Assembly (NCBI GenBank): GCA_026261815.1
Contig: JAMPIT010000258.1
Coordinates: forward strand, 10,407,501-10,471,500
From: Monarcha castaneiventris obscurior
Taxonomy: Eukaryota > Chordata > Aves > Passeriformes > Monarchidae
Reading direction: 5' to 3'
DNA: 64,000 bases
Shown here: positions 35,601-49,400 of the stretch, in pieces
How the letters are laid out: each line of letters opens with the position of its first letter
Numbering within the stretch: the stretch's first letter is position 1
Made by a program: the position numbers and the translations under genes
The notes under the pieces: model-generated
The model's input: only the letters and a program-made list of their open reading frames with translations
Database searches by the model: none
What the model was told of the DNA's origin: nothing

Positions 35601-38600
35601 GCTGAGCTCACCTCCCCCACGCTTCCCAGGGCCTGAGGAGGGGATCATCTCGCAAAAGAAGCCTATGGATTAGAGAGCAATACAATGGATCAAAAAGCAG
35701 GAGAGGCCGTATCTTTTCAACCCCAGAGCAGAACTCCTCCCTTTCACCCTTCCTGAGTTAACATTTATGTGAATCCTTTCCCTGCCGCTCAAAGAAAAAA
35801 TTACATTATATACACATTCCAGAGAACGTTTCCCAGCAGTAATAACCATTTTTAACATACATTGAGCTTGGGAGAATGTCTAGAATTGTACAGGCAAATG
35901 CATGGGTGGAGCTGTGTTTTGACCCACACAGGAAAGCTGTGAGTTGACATCACCATCCCAGTCAGGCTCTGGAGTCGGGGTGGCCGGCGGGTTTGGGAGG
36001 AGGATGTGCTTGGCAGGAGCTCCCTACCTCTTTGATGGCAGACATCTTGATGTTCTCATAGTAGTGCAGCGGTGCATTGGGTGAACTCATGTCATAGCCA
36101 AACCCAGCTACCGCCACCTCATCACAGTTGTGCAGCGCCATGGTTATTGCTACGCTTCCCAAGGTGGGGATGTTCTGAGAGGAGAGAAAGCAGGAATGGA
36201 AGTCATTAGCAGGTTGCCATTTTTATAATCAAAGATTTCCTCTTATTGTCTCTGCTCACAGGGGCACTGCTGCTACTAAACAGAAAATCAGGAACGTGGT
36301 ATTTGGCTATATCCAAACATCAGCTGCCCAGTGCCAGCTTGTAGGGCTGATAGCCTCCCAACTTGTAAAGAAATTAATGCAAATGGTCAGACTCCCCTTC
36401 CACAACTTTGCTGTCCCAAGAACAGGGCAGCAGATGAGCTGGAGGATGAACCACAGTGGATACATCAGCTTTCTGAAATTAAAACAGACATAGATAGTGG
36501 ATTACAATGTTATGCACATTACTGGCTTTCAGCTAGGCTAAGGAAGAATATTTATCCCAAATAGGTCACCATACAGGAGTAGAAGTGAGGAGCAACACAA
36601 ACTCATTATTTTACTGATGGCAAAGCAGTTTAAGGTTGTTAAACAGCTCTGGGAGATGGAGAGGGGATCAGGCAGTTTGTTCCAAGACCCCTTCCTTTGC
36701 TCAGGGTACCCTTGGCCTGTGCCATTCCCTCCGAACCACAGCACACCGGGAAAACAAGGAACAGTGGGAAGCCGGTCAGAGATGGGTAGTAGCATCCAGG
36801 GGACACCCCAACTGTCCTTTCCCATCTGCTGACCTGTGGTTTGCACTGAAGTCCAGCCTCAGCCCTTCCCATTTCACTGGCTCTGCCAAGGCCCTGTGAG
36901 AGCGGTGCTGTACAGCTACAACTCCTCCTGTGTTCTGCTGGACAGCAAAGTGCTTCCAGTGTAAAATCCTAGCTCACTGACTTTCCTAGCTCTCCTTTAG
37001 CCAGATGAATCCAGAGGCAACTTTGCCCCAGGGGCTAGGGAGAGGCTGAGAAATCCACCCACATCTTCATTTGTAGAATATCCAACCCTGGCCGTATTGG
37101 AAATATCACGAATTCAGAGGACATGCTCAGTCACCAAGGGTGACAGCTCTTAGCTGAGATATAGAAACCAACTGAACACTTACATTTTTCATTTACAGTG
37201 GTTTACCCTGAACTGGTGAGCAACACTATTGCATGTTCAAAAATATTGGGAACAATGTTTTGAATTTGTTTCTCATTCAAAGGAACTGGCTTTTGTCAGC
37301 ACATGGTCTTGCTCACTTCTGATTGCCTGACTGGTCTGAAGAACAAAGTTTTCCAAGCAAAAAATGCCACCCATATCCAAGGTGAGATGTGCAGAGCTGG
37401 GAGCACAACTCGTGTGCTATGAAGAACTCCACTACAGTGCACTGGAATCACTCTAATCTTAAAACAAACAGGCAAAACCTGCTTATGGCCAAATCAATGA
37501 GACATTAAATTCAAACATTTGCAGCACAACAGTAACAGTGCACATCTGAAATGACAAGACCTTCTTACATCTTCCTGTTCCAGCTCTAGATGTGGGGAAA
37601 AACAGCAGAGTCATTTTGTTCTCACCGCTTAATTTCAGTTGATACTCACAAAACCAGTATTGGTTTTATTCTAGTTACTTTAGTTAACTATTAATTTGCT
37701 GGTAGCCAAAAAATATCAAGTAGGGGTTTCAAAAAAATGGAAAAAAGTTTATTAGGCAAGGATAAGAACATTGCCCCAAATTTCAAAATATCCAAAAACA
37801 TCCTGTCTTCCTGGACATGGCAGTTTTAATTCTGATTTCTCAGCTTTATGTTTTGCATAGAAGATGACATTTGTATGTCGCTGGAATTGCATCAGCTGGT
37901 AACTGGACGTGCCACAAACCCCTTTCCCTCAGCAGAGCTGTAGTTACAGTGTCCAAAACACAGTGAGTAAATGGTTACATCCTTGGGACTGTGTCGTCAT
38001 TGGGAACATGATGGTGTTAACACCACCCACACTTGCACTGGGCCCATTCCCACGGTACCGCTCAAGGGAGACACAGGGTCTTTGCCTGGAGGGAATTTCA
38101 CTGGCCAAGTTAACATTTAAGAGCTAACTTTCTAATGTGAGTCTTGCAAACCACAGAGAATTAATCACACTACCCAACCTCATGGGAGGACTGCCAAACT
38201 TTCTTTCAGGCATAGTCTGTTTGGAGAATAACAGTAGACAGAAATCGGAAGCGAACTTTGGTCGCCAAATTTCTGCCTTTTTTCTTTCTATAATACATCC
38301 AACGGTATTTATGGAAAAAATAGGAGGTAGTTTTCCCATCTGCTTCTGTTCTTCAGTAGTTCCTGACAAGCCACTATCTTAGTACCACCTGCCCTGCTCT
38401 CAAAAATGATTAAAATACCAGAGACTATGTACCTTCCTAAACACATGAGCTTTAGTAGATGTATCTGATTGAGCCCCAACAATCATCCCCTCCTCCTAGC
38501 AAAGAAGCAGCAAATAAGAGGAGACAGAGAGGAATAAGAGGGCATCAGAGAGGAAATGGCTATAACTACTCTCTGGCTGCATCTACACAGCTTCCAAGCT

Positions 38601-41600
38601 CTCCAGATTGTACATATAAATTCATTAGCTGCCAAGCTCTAATCTGCACCTGATGGACCATATACAACCTAGGGGGCAAGTTGAGGGACAAGTAACTCCA
38701 AAAGAAGTTAGGCATCACAGACATGGCTGTGCCAAATCTGGCTTGCTATGCCCTGCACAATGCGTCAGTGCTATCTCACCACACCCACCCTTGTGCCGTG
38801 CCCCAAAGACATACCAAAGCAACCACCACACCTTCTGTGTTGAGTTATGAAAATAAAACTCTCTCAAACAACTGAGCAGGCCTCTTGTTATTTGAGGCCT
38901 TTGCTAAGACAAAATCCCCAAAATTCCACCATCTTGCCTCAGGAATAATAATCTAGTGCTAGCTCAAAGCCTGTCTTCCTGCTCATGGCCCTCTGTGTGC
39001 TTGGGTGTTCCTGTATCACCAAACAGTGCTGCTTTCAGCCAAATGGTTGAAGAGCTACAGCCCAACAGCAGCCAGCGCCGAGGCAGGAGCCTCTTGGGAT
39101 GCCTCCCAGCTGCACGGAGACTGCCCAGTGCAGGTTAGACCATGGGGCTCCCTGGAATGGTCCAGCACCACCACTGCTCCAGATGTGGCCATGATGAGTC
39201 TCTGACCTGAACTGGTGCCCACCAAGCAGTGTGAGTTGGGAATGGCAAAGCCCAGAAATCATTGGCAGCCCTCTCCCCTTGTCAATTCTCTGCCACGAGT
39301 GTTGAGCTTGGCCTTGCAAGCTCTCCATCACCTGCTGTGTGTCAGTGGTTTCTGTCCCAGCTGGGGCCCATGGAGGTACCAGGTTCAGCATCCCCTCTCC
39401 AGCACCTGTAAACAGCTACAAGGTTAACCTCACTGGATAACATGTCTAGAACTGAAAATCCACATTTTCAAGCCTGGCCTGCTTGTCTAAGAACAAACAT
39501 CTGGAAAATGTAATATCTAATATAATGCTCCCCAGAGATCAGCCCTTTGCCTGGTCCCATTTGAGAGAACACAGCAGACTGACAGATGAGCCAGGGATGA
39601 CACTAAGAGGCCATGTGACAAAGAGAGGCAGAAAACACAGCAGTGGTGAGCAACACCTCACCACAGCAGTGCTGGGCAAAGTCTGCCTGAGCCTCTGGAG
39701 CATGGCTCCTTCCATGGGTACCTCTCCTCCATGGGTGAGGTGAGCACGTGCATGGCGGATCTTGGTGAGAAAGCATAAAGACAACGATTTCTGGTCTTGT
39801 GCTGTGTCAGGGATCACAGCAAGCTCTGTGCAGTGCAAACACAGCCAGTCTGCACCAGCAGGTCAGGGGACCAGAAATGCCTTTAGCAGTACAGACATAC
39901 GACAGGTTCTCCTAACTGCTCCTACACTGTTCTCTGCTGCAAGCAGGAAGACAAAAGGCTTCCCCTCAAGACATTGATGTTTCATCTTCCATTGTTCCCC
40001 CTGAAGAGGCTTTAAAGACTGACTTCTACTCACATAAGAAATCAGTCAGCAGAAATGAGCACTGGAACTCCTCTGGACTCTATTGAGGCTGACCATCACC
40101 TCATGGGCTTGTGCTGGAGATCCAGTGCTGGTGACTGAACCAGGGCTGGAACTGCTCTTTGCTTGGTGCATGTGAAAAGCTCTTGCTGCTTTTCATTCCA
40201 TGCCCGGGTCATTCCTGTGTCACTGCCTGCTGGACTGGAAGGAAATGACTGCTGTAAATCTGTTTTTAGAAATATTTGACTCCCTTAACATGTTAAATGA
40301 ATTCCAGTTATTTATGGGATTTTACTTAGCTCAGGGTAAGACTTATTGGATTGTTCAGACTATTGCAATTGTTACCTTTTTCAATAAAAGGGTAAGAGTC
40401 ACTGAAGAATAAACTCCCTACAAACAATAATGCACCTGGATATTCAAATTGGTTTGACTATTATATTAAATTATTTGAGGGAAAACCCAAACATTTGCTT
40501 ACCTGAGAAAAATTCCTACCTTAGTTTTATCAGTTACAGACCTGATCACCTGAAGTTTTCAAAATAAAAGAAATACAGAACAAAACTATAATAAGTCATC
40601 GCAACATGTAATATGTTATTATGTAATAACCACTATATTTCCTTTTTGTTTCTCTATGTTTGCATAGGAGCAAACCCAAACTTACCCTTTGTTTCCCTTT
40701 GCTTTCTATGCCATATTTCCAAGCTTTTCAGCAATTTAGTGCCATTCATTGTGAGAAGGCAAGTGCCTGGCATTCTGTAGAGTGGTTCCTGCCACAGGAG
40801 CTTACTCCTGCTGCTCCCACAGCCACCTCCACCCGTGGGCAGAAACAGCTGCAATACTGGGCTTCAAAAGACAAAGCAGAGCATCTCCAGTGCCCTTCCT
40901 TCAGCTCCCCTGGTTATCCCTTGCTGGGAGTGGGACAGAGCCTGCAGGACTGGCTGTCTGCAGCAGAGCAAAGGGAAAGGCCAGTGGCCAGTGGCTGGAG
41001 ACAGGACAGCCCAGCAGGTTCCCTTCTGCCACTTCCTGCTGAGATCCTGAGCACTTAAGCCCAGTCCAAGTATTTTTGACATCTAACCTGATGCCCAAGC
41101 TCTGATTCACCATTTGCCATAGAGCAGATTCCTGTGCAGTGCAGGGAGTATTTCTAAAGGAGCTAAGGATTTAACATAAGGCAAGCAAGGGCATGACTTT
41201 ACCCCACGCTACCTGCTCTAAGCACATACACGCTTAGCCCGTGCTAAAGGGGAGTTCATGGTCTATTCTTCAGTGAGAAGCAAACTCCCTTCAGTTCCTT
41301 GGCATCTCTCATGCAGAAGCAGGTGGCTGGGCTTGTACCAAGAAGAGGCTGGCATGCATTTACCTGCTCCCCAGCATTGGTTTGCCTGAGTGTCCCTTCC
41401 CCAGCAGCTCACGGACTGAGCCCTCTGCAGTGGCAATGGATGGAAAAGCCCAGCCCACGAAGCAGATGTGCTGCCTTGCAAACCCCAAGCTTTACAGCAA
41501 CACTAAGTCTCTACACTTAACTGACTGCAGCTGCAGTGGCCCCTTACTTGTCCCTCTACCTGCCTTAGAAGATGCCATCAGGGTGCAAAAAAGGGAGAAC

Positions 41601-44600
41601 CACGTAACTGGAAAGGATTAAGTGGAAGACCACTCTGCTCCTTCCATCCCCACCTCTCTTCTGCTCCACAAAGACCCAACAGGTTCCAAGACACAGCCTT
41701 AACACAGTCATAGTCCAGTAAGAACAGCCCAGGAGATAAAGTTTGCTGACACCTGGCCAACTCATGAGAGAAAAGGTCAGGATGATGACACAAGGGAGTT
41801 GAAAACTGCCTAAGGAGCAAAGGGTCCCCACTGGCACCTCCATAAAGGCTGCCTGCCCACAGCAAAAACCATCTAAGAGCTATGAGAAGCCCTGGCCAGG
41901 ACATGCTAACACTCCAGCATCAGAGGTTAATCCCTGAGCTGTCAGCACTATACAGAGGTGCTAATCCATGGCCGGGTGCCTGAATCAGCCTGGTAACGCC
42001 TCCTGCACATGGCTCCTCCTTCACCAGGTTAGTGCTGAGGCTGGGTGAAGTCTAAAGAAGGATGCTTTATCTCTTAATTTATAGATTCATCTATTTCCAG
42101 TACATGAACAAACAAAAGGCTTACAGCATCGGGTTAAATCATAAACAGATCCATGGATGCACAGCACCAGCACAGAGAGAGAAACAAACACTGCAGTCTG
42201 CACTGGAGTCCTCAGACTCCTGATAATTTATGTCACCTGAAGGGTTCTCCTTTCCACCTCACACCAGGCTCAGGGCTCCCAGAGGAGCCAGAAAGCTGCT
42301 GCACCAATGGCTCTGAGGGCTGCTGGCTGGACAGGACGATTCGCTACACAGCCAAAGGCACCACAGCAGTGACCATCCCTAGGGGTGTCTGTGCACCCAG
42401 CAGCGACACCTCTGGGCTGATGCTTGTGCTTGTCCCCCAGTAAACTGCCTGTAGTGTAAGGGTTGATATTGCAAGCTTGAACCACCAGCTGCAATGCCAG
42501 TGATGTCTGGTTTCAAGCCCCAAAAACCTCTATAAACAGAACTTCCACCTGAACAAAAATCACATCTGGCTAGTGAGAAAGCCAACCCTGCACCCACACA
42601 GAAGTCTTTAATCAGCGAGAGGATCTTTACTAGGTTTTTTTTTTTTTTGGTGCTACATCATCTTCAGGCATTAACAATTATTTTCCCCCAGACATCGCTA
42701 GGAACCCAAAGTTTGTTCTTTATCATCAGCTTATCCCAAGAAAGAGAAGTTCACATACAGTATGGAACAGCTCTCCACTCTTAAGACTTCTGTAGGACTG
42801 AAGAAATCTCCTGAAAAGCTTTACCACTCCCAGAGAGAAGTCACTATTGTGGGTGTGAGTTTTGCTTCTTGCTAAGACTTTTGACTAGCAGTGCCACAAG
42901 TGCAATCAAAATGCACATCTGAGTTGTACCCCACTACTATACTCCAGGATCATCTGGCCCAAATTATATTATCAAAGCAGAGGATGTTACTACATTCACC
43001 CTTTATTGAATCCTGGGAAAAACGCTTTGAGATCAGCCCCAAACTATTTTACTAGCTCTGCTCAACCTTGCTGAAAAAGCCCCCAAATTACAAACTTAAT
43101 TGGCAGCACATTGTTACCATATGTGGTGTGTAAGAGAGGCACTGAAGTTTATTTAGGCATCAGAACCCAAGGAGAGTGGAATATTACTGCTCCTTATGAG
43201 GATTTTGTGTTGGCCTTGATTACTAAGGCATCCCCAGCCTTGATCCTCCTGTGTGCAGCCTGCCCAGCACAGCACAGCACAGCACAGCACAGCACAGCAC
43301 AGCACAGCACAGCACAGCACAGCACACTGCAGCACGGGGGCACCAGTCTGCCTCCAGCCCCACTTCCCAGGAGAAACTCTGGATACACTCTTTGTTGTGC
43401 TTTTGCTTACTAGTCCTCAGCATTTTCCTTTTCCATGTCCATATGCTTTTTTCTTGAGTAAAGTTTTGTCTCTCATCTCTAAAGCGCAATCCCAAACCCA
43501 ACCAGCCGTGTGGCTGCTGGGTCACACAGACTTGTGGAGCAATCCTCCTTGATGCCCCACTTGTCTGGCTGGATCTCTCACAAACCTTCAATGAGAGTTG
43601 GATCCTTGGTCTACAGGCTCTGATTTCCACTCTTCCCATTTAAACTCTAAGCAAAAAACGTAGCAAATTTGAATCACCAGGGTCTTACTGAGACTCTTCC
43701 CCCTTTAATCCGGCAGCAGCAGCTCCTGTTGAAGCCTTTACACTTACAAAGCTCTAAACTTTGCACTGGTGCAGCAGAATTCACTGAAGTGTGAAGCCCC
43801 AGCAGTTCCATGACAGCAGTCCACAGTTGATGCTTGCCGTAAAATTCTAGCCACAGGCTAGAAACAGTGTGTCTGTTTTTAAACTCTGACAGAATGCCGG
43901 TGTTGGTGTCCTTGCACAGACCGCCCAGGCTACAGTGACAGCTCAGCCCCACACAGGCACCTGCAGAGCTCCTGTTGCCCCGTCTGGAGGAATAAACTAC
44001 AATTCACAGTCTAGTAGGGGTCATGGGCAAAGACTGCTTGCCTTAAAGAACCATAAACTATTTTTAAATGCTCAAATGGACTTTTGTGAAGTAAAACATC
44101 AGGATTCAATTAAGATGCCTTCATTTCCCAGTCTGATGTGTGTTAAACAACCTATCAAAACCTCATAAACTTCAGTTCACAGCATTTTCATTTCCGGATT
44201 CTCTCTTCTCCTTTCAGTTTAAGTAATAACTTGTGTATTAAAATAATGTGTTTAAAAATAAAAACAAATTGGAGAAAAATAAAGTATGATGACTTTATCC
44301 TTTATTGGGGCAGCACTCCTGATTTTCTGGAAAACAAATCAAGACCACATTGTTCTAAGGGTAAATTCTGGAGAATGCAGAGAGGTGAAGTAAGTTAATT
44401 CCTAGTTGATGGGAATATTTGCAATAAGATACCTTCAGTGCACAGAACAAAAATCGAGAGTTCCCAGAATCCCATGACAGCTTCTGTACACAGCAGTGCA
44501 TTTTACAAAAGGCCCGTTCCATGTGGCTGAACCTGCCTGCACATCTTGCACTTCGCATTTTAAGAAGGAAATGTCTTATCTCCAGGCACCCACCCATCTG

Positions 44601-45601
44601 ACTTGCACAAAACAAATGCCTCTAAAATTCCAGAAGTCTTCATGATATAATTAGGGATGGAAAAAGAGGCACTATTAGGTCTAGTCCAAATCCATGCTGT
44701 GACACAGCAAATCTCCTGCACTGGTAGCAATGGAAGGACAATGCCAGCAGCAGACCAAGCAGACCTTGTCCAGCAAAAGTGCTTCTCTCTGGGTTTGTCA
44801 GCTGTGCTAATGTAGCCAAAAATGTCACGTGTGGTCTCTATCAACAACAATATCACATGTGTACATGAGCAATTTACCCACCCAAGTAATACTCTAATGG
44901 TTGATATATTACGTAGAGCAAATATAAATAGGTTCTGAGGACAGTGTTGCAATGTGAGGTAATCCAGAAAACCCAAGTCACCACCTACTCCAACACTAAC
45001 ACTTCAAAAAGCTGCACTGGGGGTGAGAGATATGAGAATGACCATTAAGGTATGGTGTTAATAAATATGAGCTGAAACTGTGGTTTGCACAGTTTGTGTT
45101 TTCTTTTGTGAGCTTTTACACATACAACTTTTTGGGATAAGACCAGAATTTCTTACCAAAGACCTCATAAAGCAAACCTTTACCCTCTTCTACTATAAGC
45201 CTGGGATGCAACTTCACAGTGGCTTTCCAGGCACTGCTGAAGTGTTGATGATCCCCCCCAAAATCCTTGGATCAGGAAGGTTCTTGCCTGGATCTGAAGG
45301 AGACTGAGAGCTGCCACCATAACAGAATCGAAGTCCCTCCCTTTCAATGTCCAACAGTGGACGCCCAAAGGAAAAATAACAACAGTGTCAGCCTCCTCTG
45401 CTGCTTGGTGTCACATCCTTCTTTGAGGTTTTGCTTCCTTTGCTTTATACCTACCCCTCTGCCCATCAGGCCGTTGTTGAAAGGCAATCCGATGAAGCTG
45501 AAAGCTGCCTCCTGGATGAAGTAGGGGTTCAGGATACGTATCTCATGAGGTTCCCTTGGGACACGGGTTGCCACTGACTTCCAAAAGCCATCAGAGGCAC
45601 T
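23520..45601 (-). CDS. ST3GAL3: Beta-galactoside alpha-2,3-sialyltransferase 3, C-terminal 127 residues in three exons (partial gene)
   Basis: ST3GAL3 is a Golgi type II membrane enzyme of the GT29 family that moves sialic acid from CMP-Neu5Ac to the 3-position of galactose, mainly on Gal-beta-1,3/4-GlcNAc chains. Exons 45455-45601, 36028-36174 and 23520-23609 join in phase 0 throughout and read almost identically to the human C-terminus. Sialylmotif S spans the first two exons (NPYFIQEAAF through the CDEVAVAGFGYD segment), motif III is HYYE, and motif VS is HNIQRE with the catalytic-type His and Glu four residues apart. The protein ends LTSGI. The cytoplasmic tail, membrane anchor, stem and sialylmotif L lie in exons beyond the right edge. 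No frameshift or stop is seen. Confidence 0.96.
27950..29900 (-). mobile_element. Ancient CR1-type LINE fragment, heavily degraded
   Basis: Read on the minus strand, several landmarks of a CR1-family reverse-transcriptase region appear in order. On the plus strand these are a TCATCACAAATTCCGC segment with a following CTCCTGCAGGGGAACTCCC segment (about 28180-28265), which are decayed forms of common antisense CR1 stretches, and a GGTAAATCCATGTTGTG segment (about 28496-28512). Many substitutions and indels mark it as old, probably predating modern bird CR1 subfamilies. Boundaries are approximate, and the right part (29000-29900) is less certain. Confidence 0.5.
34850..35080 (-). mobile_element. 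Possible CR1-like 3' region fragment
   Basis: On the minus strand a segment near 34955-35050 resembles the part of CR1 that reads like GTGATGAGGCATTGGAACAGGCT before the 3' end; here it is GTGATGAGACTTTGGAACAAG. The similarity is short and degenerate, and no terminal ATTCTGTG motif follows. Confidence 0.3.
36028..36174 (-). CDS. ST3GAL3: ST3GAL3 penultimate coding exon
   Basis: 147 nt, 49 codons, phase 0 at both ends. It starts NIPTLGSVAITMALHNCDEV after a CTCCTCTCAG acceptor and ends MSAIKE before GTAGGG. It carries the second half of sialylmotif S, with the conserved Cys that pairs with sialylmotif L in this family, and motif III (HYYE). Confidence 0.97.
36175..45454 (-). other. ST3GAL3: ST3GAL3 intron between the two motif-S exons
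   Basis: 9.3-kb phase-0 intron with a GTAGGT donor (complement of 45449-45454). The middle part is AT-rich. It holds a 15-base T run at about 42635-42649 and an (AGCAC)n array at 43266-43325. No coding sequence or recognisable transposon could be supported. Confidence 0.9.
43266..43325. repeat. Pentanucleotide microsatellite (AGCAC)n
   Basis: Twelve perfect AGCAC units, 60 bp, in an ST3GAL3 intron. In the sense of the gene it reads (GTGCT)n. It produces spurious Ala/Gln/His-repeat and Cys/Val/Leu-repeat ORFs in all frames. Confidence 0.97.
45455..45601 (-). CDS. ST3GAL3: ST3GAL3 coding exon with start of sialylmotif S
   Basis: 147 nt, 49 codons, from SASDGFWKSVATRVP through ILNPYFIQEAAFSFIGLPFN to LMGRG. 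It is entered through GTTATCAG and left through a GTAGGT donor. Human reads TRVPKEPPEIRIL where this has TRVPREPHEIRIL, and AAFTLIGL where this has AAFSFIGL. Confidence 0.97.
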
Positions 45602-46343
45602 CTGATAACAATGAGGAAAAAAAAAGAAGAAAAAAAGGAAAAGAAAAGATAAAACAACAAATGCAATTATATACCAAATATAGCAGATTTCTATTATTTT
45701 TTTAAAAAATAATATTAAAATGCACTGCTGCAGCAGTTCTCATTGTCTCTGCTCATTGCCACAGGGCAGTAGCATAACACTGTAGGGGACCTGTGCTTCT
45801 TGGAGAGGTGACAGCAGCATGGACTGATGCATTTGAGCTAGTCTGGATAGCAACTGTGAGGAAGACAGACAGGCCTGGGCTTCAGCATGAATAACCTCCT
45901 CCTTGGTGCCATCTTTTCACAGTTATTTGCACTTCAGTTGGTTTGATCCATGGATTAAGCATTCCAGCACATCCTGTGATCACTCCCACCTGCCTCCAAG
46001 GAGGTACACCATTGGATAGTAAATGCTTTAAGAACATTCAAAGAGATAAAAATGACTGTACAGACCTACTTCCAGTGCGAGCTACATGTTTCCCACTTTA
46101 TCCTAGATTTGTCCTCCCCTATTAGGTTTTATGTGAATTAAGGTGTAAGCTTATAAAGGTATTATCTTCTCTTGTGAAGAGTCATGAATGTTCACAGTAC
46201 AAGGAAGCAAACAACTAAGCATGTCTATTATTTTTACCCAATTCAAGTTTTCACTGCAAACATGGAAGAACACTGGCCTTGACATGTGCTGCGCTGCTAG
46301 ACAGCCTTGCCTGGAGAGGGGCTTGTGCCACTCTGCCACATGG

Positions 46344-46402
46344 CTTCCCATCATTGCTCATTGATGGCTTCCCATCATTTCCATCATTGCTTCCCATCAT
46401 TG
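46344..46402. repeat. Imperfect CTTCCCATCATTG repeat
   Basis: Four or so partial copies of TTCCCATCATTG/CCATCATT within 60 bp in an ST3GAL3 intron, with CATTGATGGC interruptions. A small local tandem duplication. Confidence 0.7.
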
Positions 46403-49400
46403 ACACCTTTCCAGGTGTTGGCAGGTATAGCACAGAGTGCCCCCAAAATAACCAGAGGATCTGTGTTCATAGGACTTAGGGAGCAATTGTGTTCCAACGT
46501 TTCACTGCTCTTTGGGTTAATTCAGAGCAAGGCACAGGGAGGATGGCAGGAATTTTAATCTGCTGACCAGCAGTTTGGGCAGGATAATCTGACTGAACAT
46601 CTCCTTGAAGCGTTGAGCCATCTTCCCTGAGATCTCCATGACAAGCAACAGAGACAGACACCATACTACATAAAAAGGACACACTCTGGAATTCATTATA
46701 TGCACCAGTTTTGGGTTGCTTGCAGCTTAGCAGTGACTTTACAGCTGCTCTCAAGGCACTCATGAAAATGTTGATTATCCACTGCAAAACCCTCAGGAGC
46801 TTCCCCTGCCCAGTAGTGATCACCCCTGTAATTACAGTCTGGAATTCTGCTCCAGCTAATGCCTGCTGCATTTCACATGCTCCTTGTGCTGTGCTCAGCT
46901 CCTGGGAACTCTCACACCACGTGTTGCTACACACCTTACAGAGTGTTTTTTATGGAACAATCCCATGGATATCTTTAGCTGCTGAATTTCATATCCTGAA
47001 ATTGAAACTTTGGCACATGGCTCATGCTACAAAAGGCATTAAGAGAGCAAACCTGAGGAGGGTGCACACCGTCATCCGAACCAATATTCTAAGAAAGTCA
47101 AATCCCATTGCTATCCATGCCCCCTCAAAACTGCCTAAGCATAACACATTTTTGACAACCAGGGCAAGCATCCCATGGGTTTAAGTTCACATTTCAACAA
47201 TGGCCAAGTGCCCTTGGGAACCTAAATGGAAAAAATTCTTAATTATCACTCATGTTTTTTCACCATACACTCATGCTCTTTCATCATAGTAGAATTAGAA
47301 AGAATGCCTGGTGTCAAAGCAGTCTAACACTTTCCATTATAATAAGACATTTTCAGTCACTGAGCGATCCCAGCATTTAAAAAAAACAGAAAAAACCTTT
47401 ACAAATATTAATGAAGTCCAACATCCATTTGACCAAGGGATTTGAGGGATTTGGTATGCCAGCTGAGTTTTGCCTCCTTGTGAAAATTCATTAAAAATTG
47501 GATAAGTATTAAACCTTTGGAATTTCCTAACAGCACATGTAAAGTAGAGGCCTTTCAGTCACAGGGAAGGAGACAAAAAAAAAAAGTCACAGATTCCACT
47601 TGCATTAAGCACACTCCAGGTCTCACTGAAATGAAGATGATAAACAAAAATCTTGAACAGCTACTCATTCAGTGAAACCATCTTATCATGGGCTTAAGCA
47701 GGCACACCCTGGAAAAATAGTGTGTGACCGTGAAACTAAAATAAACTTTTAAGTTCAATTATGATTTCATGTACAACTCTAAATATGGCATTGCCTAAAT
47801 TTTGTGAACAATTCAAGCCAAAGGTCTGCAAGCCATTCGAAGTGGACAGAAGATGCCTTTTGATTGGACTTACGCTCCATAGGAGATTCTATATAAGTTC
47901 TGGGATTTAAGGAGGTTTTACATGGCTTTTACATTACACACAAAACATTAAATAGAAAAGGAAAAGAAGAAAAGTTATAAACATTTGCGAGTTTTATTCC
48001 TTGTTGCTGCTGGAGCTGTTCAGAGAGAAATAACCACACATACCACCACTGTCCATTTTCCCAGTGCACGAGGACCACACCTGGGCTCCTCTCAGCTGCT
48101 TCAATGCCAGTGCAAAATAAATGTGGTTGCCTATCCCTAGTTGGAAATACAACCAGTCTGCTTTGCTCCCTTCTATTTAGCTTTTTATTTCTCCTGTTGT
48201 TCTTCATCACTATTTCCCCAAACATTTACTTCGGCTATCACACTGCTCTGAAATTGCTCTGGCTTCTCCCTTCTGTCTCATTTCTATTTGCTCTGTGTTC
48301 TCCCCTATAACTTTTCTGGGCAGTTCCCCGGAAATTAGTTGTGAGGGAGACACCTGGGGTAATCTTTCATTTTGGTGCATTTTCCCGCTGCAGTTTCTAA
48401 AACAATCGTAGGGAGGAACAGGGACTCTCAGCAGGCAGCTCTCTCACTTCCACCTATACAGCATGCAAAGCCCTGTGTAGTGCTAAAGAACCAAAAACTC
48501 TTTTCCTGGCTTGTCATTACCGAGCTCCTCAGCCTTGTGGTTTGGCTCTGCAAGCCCCGCAGCTCTGAGCTCCATCTCGAGCGCTGTGGTTTTCTCCTGC
48601 AGCCTGTCCCTGGCACGCTCCGAGCGCGGCACCAGCCCTGCGAGCCCCGGGGGGCTGCTCCCTGACAGCCCCCGGCCGCCGCCAGCGCAGCCCCTTCCAG
48701 GGCTCCGCGCTACCGCCGGTGCCGCGCCGGGGGCGGATGCTCAGCCTGATCGGACCCAGATGTTCTGAGAGGTTTCCAAAGCAATTACTTCCCGTCGGGG
48801 AACGCTGTCCCTTTTCCTGGCTGGGAGGAGACCCGTAGAGCAGCAGGCTCCAGGAGGGAGGGCACGCTTTTCCTGCCAGATTCGGGAGCTCCGGCTCGCA
48901 GTTGGAGGTTGGGGGCATCCTCTGCTCTCCACTGCAGTGACTAAACCTGCAGTGCTTAAGGGCGGGCTTGTCACAATGAAATGACTCCCTTCCTGATCAG
49001 CACAATGATAAACAGTCAGAAAATGAGTCTGAAAACTGCTTAGGCAATGTTCCCACAGTGCCTCATCACCTCCTTGTACCGAGGTGGGAACCAGAGGGTC
49101 CAGGCTGGAAACTGTGTATCCCTGTGTTCAGCTCCCACAGTTATCCCTTGTTGGTATTACTGTGCACTTGGGGCCCCAAGCACAGATCAGTTCACAGTGC
49201 CAAAGGCTGCCAAAAGAAGCTTTTACTATACACGTGTAAAGAAACAAGCATCATGGGGAGAGAGGCAGACAGGAGAGCATGACTGAAGGACAAGTCTATG
49301 AGTGCCACAGCATTTTTAAGTAATCTTGGAGTGTTTTCAAAATTGTGTAATTGCAAAGGACATCACTAAAGGCTCTAGAAGAAACTATTTTAAAAGTACA

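Larger units (their letters stand above)
23610..36027 (-). other. ST3GAL3: ST3GAL3 intron before the last exon
   Basis: 12.4-kb phase-0 intron with a GTAGGG donor (complement of 36022-36027) and a CAG acceptor. It contains an old antisense CR1-like LINE around 27950-29900 and a possible second CR1-like piece near 34850-35080. The rest appears unique and non-coding. The 127-codon plus-strand ORF at 31741-32124 has no recognisable domain. Confidence 0.9.
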
